Shown: piece after piece, positions 6,469-11,166 of the stretch | How positions within the stretch are numbered: the first letter of the stretch is position 1 | Layout: each line of letters opens with the position of its first letter | Notes under the pieces: model-generated | Told to the model about the DNA's origin: nothing | The model's database searches: none | What the model saw: the letters and a program-made list of their open reading frames with translations, nothing else | Translations under genes and position numbers: made by a program | DNA from: UBA922 sp035438805 | GTDB lineage: Bacteria > Patescibacteriota > Patescibacteriia > Magasanikbacterales > UBA922 | Direction of reading: 5' to 3' | NCBI GenBank assembly: GCA_035438805.1 | Contig: DAORJA010000020.1 | Coordinates: 1 to 14,257, forward strand | DNA: 14,257 bases

Positions 6469-7065
6469 TTAGATGCTCCCTGTTTTTACCTCTCCTGCAC
6501 GGGTGTAATTTGCAAATATAACTCCTAATGGTGAAACTTTGGAATCAACAAATGTAAAAGCTGCAGGAATAGTTCCCTCGGCAAACAATTTTTTTCCTGG
6601 ACCAAGTGTAATCGGGAAAATTTTCAGCCATAATTCATCCACGAGATCATATTTCAATAGTGTCTGAATGAAATTGCCGCTTCCGTGCACTTGCAAATCT
6701 GGACCATCCTCGGCTTTAATCTTTTTCAATTCATCGACCACATCTCCCTTGAGAACTATAGTGTTGTTCCATGTAGACGTTGTAAGTGTATTTGAGGCAA
6801 CGTATTTCTTCATGGTGTTTACACCTGGCCAATCTGCCTCGTGTTGTGGCCAATATGATGCAAATATATCAAATGTTTTTCTACCAAGCAGGAGATCAGC
6901 AGGTTTACTCATCTGTTCACCCATCATCGCACCTGAAAATTCATCGAAATATGGAACAGCCCATCCACCGTATTTGAAATCACCACTTGTGTCTTCTTGA
7001 GGTCCGCCCGGTGCCTGCATCACTCCATCAAGTGTAATAAAAGACAGTACGATTATTTTTCTCAT
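6469..7065 (-). CDS. Dihydrofolate-reductase-like / RibD C-terminal domain protein (YyaP type)
   Basis: The 198-residue product has the DHFR-like NADPH-binding fold of the RibD C-terminal family. The first strand and loop read S-F-I-T-L-D-G-V-M-Q (8-17), L-L-L-G-R-K-T-F-D-I-F (58-68) contacts the cofactor phosphate, L-Q-V-H-G-S-G (124-130) is the glycine-rich turn, and D-E-L-W-L-K-I-F-P-I-T-L-G-P-G (143-157) closes the fold. Stand-alone members are usually annotated as dihydrofolate reductase family proteins, but they are not proven folate enzymes; a general NADPH-dependent reductase is the safe call. Its ATG overlaps the GIY-YIG stop by 4 bases (ATGA), so the two genes are translationally coupled. 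Confidence 0.87.
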   Translation of the reverse strand: MRKIIVLSFITLDGVMQAPGGPQEDTSGDFKYGGWAVPYFDEFSGAMMGEQMSKPADLLLGRKTFDIFASYWPQHEADWPGVNTMKKYVASNTLTTSTWNNTIVLKGDVVDELKKIKAEDGPDLQVHGSGNFIQTLLKYDLVDELWLKIFPITLGPGKKLFAEGTIPAAFTFVDSKVSPLGVIFANYTRAGEVKTGSI

Positions 7066-7331
7066 ATGTTTTGATTAGAACTTAACGGTTCATAACTGAT
7101 TAAATGCCTCTTCATAAAAGATCTACCTGAACCTGATTTTAGATATTTTTCGAACTTGAAAGCACTATATCTATTTTGAAAACCAATATAAGCTATTAGT
7201 TTAATAGGTAAACGATTGACTGTCGCTAACACTTGTCCCTTTCTATGTTTTTCAATCCTATTTTTTAAATCAGAAGTACACCCTGTATAGGATCCACCAT
7301 CAGCACATTCTAAGATATATACATAGTACAT
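7062..7331 (-). CDS. GIY-YIG nuclease-superfamily protein (UPF0213-like)
   Basis: The 89-residue protein is a minimal, stand-alone GIY-YIG domain. The two tyrosine motifs appear as Y-V-Y-I-L (3-7) and Y-T-G-C-T (15-19), R25 and H29 follow on the first helix, and E61 in F-E-K-Y-L-K is the expected metal-binding glutamate, so all catalytic positions look intact. Small bacterial members of this type are of unknown function; they have been linked to DNA repair or structure-specific cleavage. It is the first gene of the eight-gene operon and, unlike the rest, has a clear Shine-Dalgarno site (GGGAGG, 7345-7340) 8 bases before its ATG. It ends in TGA, which shows TGA is read as stop. The nearby tRNA gene is uninterrupted, so this is not an intron-encoded homing enzyme. 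Confidence 0.87.
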   Translation of the reverse strand: MYYVYILECADGGSYTGCTSDLKNRIEKHRKGQVLATVNRLPIKLIAYIGFQNRYSAFKFEKYLKSGSGRSFMKRHLISYEPLSSNQNI

Positions 7332-7347
7332 AAAACAACCCTCCCTA

Positions 7348-7376
7348 ATACTATCTTGTCTATGTTACTTATACAA
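7348..7376 (-). promoter_or_regulatory. Promoter of the eight-gene operon
   Basis: On the - strand, TTGTAT (7376-7371), a 17-base spacer and TAGTAT (7353-7348) form a sigma-70-like promoter. Transcription would start at about 7341-7340, right at the Shine-Dalgarno site (7345-7340), so the exact start may lie slightly upstream. It stands between the GC-rich hairpin element and the GIY-YIG gene. Confidence 0.45.
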
Positions 7377-7382
7377 TAAGTC

Positions 7383-7441
7383 GCCTTCGCAACCTACCTG
7401 GCGGACCTTGTCCGCCGTAGGTCGCTTTGGCGACCGAAGGC
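7383..7441. repeat. GC-rich multi-hairpin element abutting tRNA-Ser
   Basis: Three nested or adjacent perfect inverted repeats fill 59 bases: outer GCCTTCG (7383-7389) with CGAAGGC (7435-7441); GGCGGAC (7400-7406) with GTCCGCC (7410-7416), extended by ACCTAC (7392-7397) with GTAGGT (7417-7422); and GGTCGC (7420-7425) with GCGACC (7430-7435). The last two compete for GGT. The right end overlaps the tRNA discriminator base. GC-rich palindromes of this kind recur between genes in Parcubacteria-type genomes (my recollection, unverified), suggesting a REP-like repeat. It could also act as a tRNA 3' processing or termination structure, although no T-tract follows it on the - strand. Confidence 0.6.
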
Positions 7442-7527
7442 GGAAGATGAGGGATTCGAACCCTCGATACCCTTTCGGATATACCGCCTTTCCAAGGCGG
7501 CGCACTCGACCACTATGCGAATCTTCC
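7441..7527 (-). tRNA. tRNA-Ser (anticodon GGA)
   Basis: All parts of a class II tRNA are visible on the - strand. The acceptor stem GGAAGAT pairs with ATCTTCC, and the D stem is GCA with TGC. The anticodon stem CCGCC/GGCGG holds the loop TTGGAAA, giving anticodon GGA. A long variable arm (TATCC-GAAA-GGGTA) marks it as serine, and the T arm is GAGGG-TTCGAAT-CCCTC. The discriminator is G, as usual for serine. The 3' CCA is not encoded (CCT follows), so it must be added by a nucleotidyltransferase. The tRNA would read UCC and UCU codons. Its 3' end runs into the GC-rich hairpin element. Confidence 0.96.
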
Positions 7528-7597
7528 TTAACTATACCATACCCATAAAACCGTACAATCCTAACAAAAAACACCTACTTTGTACAGATATAAAAAT

Positions 7598-7628
7598 AAA
7601 GATGGACAAACCCAAAGCTGCCGTCTTT
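7598..7628 (-). terminator. Possible terminator of the gatC-gatA-LOG transcript
   Basis: About 20 bases after the LOG gene stop, AAAGACGG and CCATCTTT on the - strand can pair with one mismatch around a 15-base loop, followed by an AT-rich run ATTTTTATAT. The stem is imperfect, so this is a tentative call. The stretch from here to the tRNA (7529-7597) holds nothing else I can support. Confidence 0.3.
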
Positions 7629-7648
7629 TCTGACTTAAGAAAATTATT

Positions 7649-9025
7649 TTAGTTTTTTTTCACACCATTTACATGTACTTTTCTAAAATCAGTAATAATT
7701 TCCATTGCTGCTTCGACAGTATCCACAATCTGATAGAGTTCATCGTCTTCATTATGAATCGTCTCATATTGATGCACCAAGCTCTTCTTGATAAATATGT
7801 GCAATGGTTCCCAAAAACTATGACTCATGAGAATCACGGGAACCTTTTCCATTTTTCCCGTTTGGATGAGAGTCAAAATTTCAAATAATTGATGCAATGT
7901 CCCAAATCCTCCAGGGAAAAACACAAATGCTTTTGCAGGTGCCGTGATAATTAATTTACGTGTAAAAGGAAATTGGAATCCGATTGAGCGCTTCACATAT
8001 GGATTAATGCGTTCACGTGATCCAAATCGCATATTGATTCCAATTGATTGCCCACCGCGCTCAAAACATCCTTTGTTTGCAGCTTCCATGACTCCAGGAC
8101 CTCCACCAGTCATGACTGAGAATCCATTCTCTGCGAGCTCTCCACCTAGTTCATATGCCATGGTGTAATACGATGAATCATGCGTGATCGTATTGGTACC
8201 AAAAATTGTCACATTTTCAATTACTCCAGTCAAAAAATCAAACCCTTCAACAAGCTCTGCCATGATACGGAAAATTTTCCAGTCTACAGCTCCCCCACAT
8301 TGGAAACTATCAGGATCAAGCTCGCACATAGGCGGCTGATCACCCGTAGGTTCGATATGAGTAAACGCATCTTCAGCAGAATCTACCACACGCCACGCTT
8401 CAATATCTTTCATAGATGCAGCACCAATCTCAGCTGACCGTGCTTTCAAAAAATCAAGCAAGGGATTCCAAAATTCAGTACCCACAAGAATTATGGGAGA
8501 CTTTGCCATCTTTCCCATTTCCATGAGATCAACAATTTCAAAAAATTCATCCATGGTTCCAAATCCTCCAGGAAACAGTGCAAACGCGTTTGCAGGACTC
8601 GTAAGCATTACTTTGCGTGTGAAGAAATAATAAAACGCAGTCGCTTCAGTGACATATGGATTGATGCGTTGCTCAAAAGGCAATTGAATATTCAATCCAA
8701 TCGATCTTCCACCCGCTCCATGCGCTCCTTTATTTGCAGCTTCCATGATACCAGGGCCCCCACCAGTGATTGTCGTAAATCCACCTTTCCCGAGGAGTTC
8801 ACCTAGTTTTTCTGCGATCTCATAATCTTTTTGTCCATCAGTAAGTCTCGCTGAACCAAGAATGGTTACTTCTTTCTCCATCCGAGATAAGAATTGATAT
8901 CCTTCGACAAACTCAGACATGATGCGAAAAATTCTCCATGATTCACGAAAATCACCCGACTCATTAATTGCATGACTGTAATCAATTGAGTGTGTTTTTG
9001 GACGGTTACCTTTGACAGAAGGCAT
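7649..9025 (-). CDS. Tandem LOG-family (TIGR00730-type) nucleotide-binding protein, two fused copies
   Basis: The 458-residue protein consists of two full Rossmann-like LOG domains. LOG proteins release a free base from nucleoside 5'-monophosphates (cytokinin-type phosphoribohydrolases, or YgdH-type nucleosidases). Copy 1 (about 25-225) has T-G-G-G-P-G-I-M-E-A-A-N (87-98), F-T-R-K (135-138) and P-G-G-F-G-T-M-D-E (152-160) with the catalytic glutamate E160. Copy 2 (about 245-445) has T-G-G-G-P-G-V-M-E-A-A-N (306-317) and F-T-R-K, but P-G-G-F-G-T-L-H-Q (371-379), with glutamine where the catalytic glutamate should be. Copy 2 may therefore be inactive and structural or regulatory. The usual LOG protein is about 180-250 residues and dimeric, so this fusion may form an internal pseudo-dimer. 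It starts 22 bases after gatA and is probably cotranscribed with it. Confidence 0.88.
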   Translation of the reverse strand: MPSVKGNRPKTHSIDYSHAINESGDFRESWRIFRIMSEFVEGYQFLSRMEKEVTILGSARLTDGQKDYEIAEKLGELLGKGGFTTITGGGPGIMEAANKGAHGAGGRSIGLNIQLPFEQRINPYVTEATAFYYFFTRKVMLTSPANAFALFPGGFGTMDEFFEIVDLMEMGKMAKSPIILVGTEFWNPLLDFLKARSAEIGAASMKDIEAWRVVDSAEDAFTHIEPTGDQPPMCELDPDSFQCGGAVDWKIFRIMAELVEGFDFLTGVIENVTIFGTNTITHDSSYYTMAYELGGELAENGFSVMTGGGPGVMEAANKGCFERGGQSIGINMRFGSRERINPYVKRSIGFQFPFTRKLIITAPAKAFVFFPGGFGTLHQLFEILTLIQTGKMEKVPVILMSHSFWEPLHIFIKKSLVHQYETIHNEDDELYQIVDTVEAAMEIITDFRKVHVNGVKKN

Positions 9026-9047
9026 ACAAAAAATTTAAACAGCAAAA

Positions 9048-10487
9048 TTAAAAATGCAAGGTTTCAACTGCGTGACCAAGCTGCAATACTCGAGCTTCGT
9101 CTAATCGGCGTCCGATAATCTGTATTCCTACGGGCAATCCATTCTTAGTCATTCCTCCATTTACACTAAGCGCTGGAACTCCAGCAACTGATGCTGGGCT
9201 TACAAAAATATCTGCCAAATACATGGCCAAGACATCACCTTTTTTCTCCCCGATTCCAAATGCGGGGAATGGAGAAGTGGGTGTAATCAATGCATCAACA
9301 TTCGCGAACACTACATCAAAATCTTCAATAATTCTACTGCGTACTTTCTGAGCTTTTATATAATATGCATCATAGTACCCACTCGATAATGCGTAGGTAC
9401 CGATCATGATACGGCGTTTTACTTCTTCAGGAAAACCATTCGCACGTGACTGCGCATATGTTTCATACAATGAATCGGCAGTAGTCTGGACACCATAGCG
9501 AATACCATCAATTCGACCCAAATTAGAACTATCTTCAGATGGGACAAGGATATAGTAGACGGGAATCGCATATTTCGTATGTGGCAGACTTACTTCAACA
9601 ATTTCACATCCAGCATGTTCAAGCGCTTTAATTTTTGATTCCACAATCATTCGCACTTCTGCATCCATTCCCGTGAGTTCCATATATTCTTTGGGAACTC
9701 CAATTCGCATACCTTTGACGGGACGGTCCAATAGTTCACTATATTTAGGTACAGGATCAGAAACAGTTGTTGCATCTTTTGGATCACGACCTGCCATCAC
9801 TTCCATCAAATACGCAATATCTTCCACGGTTTTTGCAATAGGCCCAACTACATCAAGAGAACTTGCCATTGGCATAATACCATAGCGAGAATTGCGTCCA
9901 TAGGTTGGACGTAATCCTGCTACTCCACAGAGACTTGCAGGTTGTCTAATAGATCCTCCTGTATCTTCTCCGATTGAAAAAATACACTGCCCATCAACCA
10001 CTGCTGCGGCTGACCCACCTGACGATCCACCAGATACTTTCGTTGTATCATGAGGATTTTTTACCGGGCCATACATTGAATTTTCATTACTTGCGCCATG
10101 CCCAAATGCATCACAATTCTGTTTTCCAACCAGTACTGCACCTGCATCTTTGATTCTCTGTATGACCGTCGCATCATAGGGAGGTACATAATTATCAAGA
10201 ATGGTTGACGAAGCAGTAGAGCGCACATCGAGAGTACAAATCGCGTCTTTTACACCAAATGGAATCCCGGTAAGCACTCCAGCACTACCACTCGCAATCA
10301 TTTTGTCTGCATGTGCTGCAGATTCTCGTGCATATTCATGAGTAATCGTAATAAATGCGTTAATTTCTTTGTTTCTCTCTTCAATTTTTGTGAGACATGC
10401 TTCAGTCAATTCACGCGAAGAAAACTCTTTTTGCAAGAGTCCTGTATGAGCTTGTTTTATTGAAAGTTTTCCTAATTCAGTCGGCAT
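9048..10487 (-). CDS. gatA: Aspartyl/glutamyl-tRNA amidotransferase subunit A
   Basis: The 479-residue subunit is the amidase of the GatCAB complex, which frees ammonia from glutamine or asparagine to convert Glu-tRNA(Gln) or Asp-tRNA(Asn). The Ser-cisSer-Lys triad is intact: K80 in G-I-P-F-G-V-K-D, S155 in the amidase signature G-G-S-S-G-G-S (153-159), and S179 in D-T-G-G-S-I-R (175-181). These positions match the well-studied GatA numbering almost exactly. The C-terminal half carries the usual P-A-S-V-A-G-V-P-A-L-S-V and G-L-P-V-G-I-Q-I-I-G segments. It begins 6 bases after the gatC stop. gatB, which binds the tRNA, is not in the window and must be elsewhere. Confidence 0.96.
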   Translation of the reverse strand: MPTELGKLSIKQAHTGLLQKEFSSRELTEACLTKIEERNKEINAFITITHEYARESAAHADKMIASGSAGVLTGIPFGVKDAICTLDVRSTASSTILDNYVPPYDATVIQRIKDAGAVLVGKQNCDAFGHGASNENSMYGPVKNPHDTTKVSGGSSGGSAAAVVDGQCIFSIGEDTGGSIRQPASLCGVAGLRPTYGRNSRYGIMPMASSLDVVGPIAKTVEDIAYLMEVMAGRDPKDATTVSDPVPKYSELLDRPVKGMRIGVPKEYMELTGMDAEVRMIVESKIKALEHAGCEIVEVSLPHTKYAIPVYYILVPSEDSSNLGRIDGIRYGVQTTADSLYETYAQSRANGFPEEVKRRIMIGTYALSSGYYDAYYIKAQKVRSRIIEDFDVVFANVDALITPTSPFPAFGIGEKKGDVLAMYLADIFVSPASVAGVPALSVNGGMTKNGLPVGIQIIGRRLDEARVLQLGHAVETLHF

Positions 10488-10493
10488 AACTTG

Positions 10494-10793
10494 TTATTGA
10501 TCTTCAAATACTCTTGGTACTGACAACATATTCTTTTCTGAATGTGGAAAAAGCGCAACTATTTTCTTTCGTGTCTCGTCATCACTATGTTTTGCAACAT
10601 CTTCTCTCACAATATCAATAAGCCCTCCGACCTGAGTAGTTGGTTCTACACCTTCGGTATCAACTTCGTTCAGTGTATCAATATATGACAATACGACCGA
10701 GAGTTCTTCGGCATATCGGATTTCTTCTTCAGGGGTCAGTGATAATCGAGCAAGATTCGCAATCCCCCTAATATCTTCACGGGTTAGTGACAT
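10494..10793 (-). CDS. gatC: Aspartyl/glutamyl-tRNA amidotransferase subunit C
   Basis: The 99-residue protein is the small belt subunit that stabilises GatA-GatB. Typical marks are the opening helix L-T-R-E-D-I-R-G-I-A-N-L-A-R-L, the P-E-E-E helix, Y-I-D-T-L-N-E-V-D-T-E-G-V-E-P-T-T near 37-53, the R-E-D-V segment (63-66) and the C-terminal V-P-R-V motif near 92-95 that contacts GatA. It is the first gene of gatC-gatA-LOG. No Shine-Dalgarno site precedes the ATG, and a -10 box ends 9 bases upstream, so the message is probably leaderless or nearly so. Confidence 0.94.
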   Translation of the reverse strand: MSLTREDIRGIANLARLSLTPEEEIRYAEELSVVLSYIDTLNEVDTEGVEPTTQVGGLIDIVREDVAKHSDDETRKKIVALFPHSEKNMLSVPRVFEDQ

Positions 10794-10802
10794 ATAGAGC
10801 TT

Positions 10803-10832
10803 AGTGTATCAGATAACATTATGGCAGTGCAA
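10803..10832 (-). promoter_or_regulatory. Candidate gatC promoter (near-leaderless)
   Basis: On the - strand, TTGCAC (10832-10827), an 18-base spacer and TACACT (10808-10803) lie just before gatC. The -10 box ends 9 bases before the ATG at 10793, so transcription would begin about 1-3 bases before the start codon. It is divergent from the strong + strand promoter at 10854-10882. Confidence 0.4.
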
Positions 10833-10853
10833 TAAGTATAATATTCATTACTC

Positions 10854-10882
10854 TTGACAATATCATACTGATAGTGTATTAT
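10854..10882 (+). promoter_or_regulatory. Strong sigma-70-type promoter of small RNA 1
   Basis: A perfect -35 box TTGACA (10854-10859), an ideal 17-base spacer and -10 TATTAT (10877-10882) form the best promoter in the window. Transcription would start at about 10889-10890. No protein gene lies downstream on the + strand. Confidence 0.75.
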
Positions 10883-10888
10883 ATTTTC

Positions 10889-11009
10889 GCGCCGTAGTAG
10901 CTTTTGCCGTCTCCGTTCATCGGCCCGCACCGAAGAAAGGATACGCAAGCTACTACGGTCGCAACCTATCCTCTTATACTCAAACCAAAACGCTACCAGG
11001 CGTTTTTTT
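10889..11009 (+). ncRNA. Putative small RNA 1 (unrecognised)
   Basis: The predicted transcript is about 120 bases, from the near-consensus promoter to an intrinsic terminator. Its 5' half is a long hairpin: a perfect 12-bp stem CCGTAGTAGCTT (10892-10903) with AAGCTACTACGG (10947-10958), extended by GC/GC across a two-base bulge. The apical region of about 37 bases can form small alternatives such as CCG-TTCAT-CGG (10913-10923) or TCGG-CCCGCA-CCGA (10920-10933). A single-stranded, C- and A-rich tail (10961-10986) leads into the terminator. No start codon with a ribosome site is seen. It lacks the conserved cores of SRP RNA, 5S rRNA and tmRNA, and I do not recognise it. Promoter, stem and terminator are seen directly; that it is a regulator is inferred. 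Confidence 0.6.
10987..11009 (+). terminator. Intrinsic terminator of small RNA 1
   Basis: AAAACGC (10987-10993) pairs with GCGTTTT (11000-11006) around the loop TACCAG, and the T-tract runs to 11009. On the - strand the same hairpin ends in TTTT and might serve as a weak terminator for the surface-protein gene. Confidence 0.8.
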
Positions 11010-11018
11010 GCTTATATA

Positions 11019-11046
11019 TTGACTTTTTTGTTTTTTATGCTAAAGT
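11019..11046 (+). promoter_or_regulatory. Promoter of small RNA 2 (extended -10)
   Basis: TTGACT (11019-11024), a 16-base T-rich spacer and TAAAGT (11041-11046) preceded by TGC, an extended -10 motif, sit immediately after terminator 1. Transcription would start at about 11053. The -10 box alone is weak, but the TGn extension compensates. Confidence 0.5.
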
Positions 11047-11052
11047 ACGAAT

Positions 11053-11166
11053 AAATCGGCCTGGTAACTCTTTACCAAAACGCCCACCAAGGAGGTTCCT
11101 CGGGGGACGCATCTCGAAGGATCATCAGGCCGATCCTTCTTCATTCTCGCACTCGCGAGATTTTTT
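11053..11166 (+). ncRNA. Putative small RNA 2 (three-way junction, unrecognised)
   Basis: The predicted transcript is about 114 bases. A 9-bp closing stem, ATCGGCCTG (11055-11063) with CAGGCCGAT (11126-11134), encloses hairpin GTAA-CTCT-TTAC (11064-11075) and hairpin CGCCC (11081-11085) with GGG-A-CG (11104-11109). This gives a riboswitch-like three-way junction. The loop of the second hairpin shows AAGGAGGT (11089-11096), a perfect complement to the usual 16S rRNA 3' end, yet no ATG, GTG or TTG follows within the RNA. An alternative 8-bp stem GAAGGATC/GATCCTTC (11116-11123 with 11132-11139) competes with the closing stem. A strong terminator ends it at the stop codon of the convergent surface-protein gene. 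It is not 5S rRNA or SRP RNA. I infer a trans-acting or ligand-sensing RNA; its function is unknown. Confidence 0.55.
11145..11166 (+). terminator. Intrinsic terminator of small RNA 2
   Basis: TCTCGC (11145-11150) pairs with GCGAGA (11155-11160) around ACTC, followed by six T residues (11161-11166). The T-tract overlaps the stop codon (11167-11165) of the convergent surface-protein gene. The A-tract/T-tract polarity fits + strand termination only. Confidence 0.87.

Noticed and set aside
7062..7064. Recoded TGA (genetic code 25)
   Set aside because: TGA ends the GIY-YIG gene exactly at the overlap with the next start codon, and no other gene needs TGA read as an amino acid.
7062..7527. Intron or homing element in tRNA-Ser with the GIY-YIG gene as its endonuclease
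   Set aside because: The tRNA is continuous and complete, and the GIY-YIG protein is the stand-alone UPF0213 type lacking DNA-recognition extensions.
7365..7574. 69-residue open frame on the - strand
   Set aside because: It runs through the tRNA-Ser gene and the GC-rich hairpin element and has no protein-like features.
10889..11166. Small RNAs as 5S rRNA, SRP RNA or tmRNA
   Set aside because: Sizes of about 115-120 bases and a three-way junction recall 5S rRNA, but the conserved 5S loops are absent, as is the GGAAGCAGC-type core of SRP RNA; there is no tRNA-like end for tmRNA.
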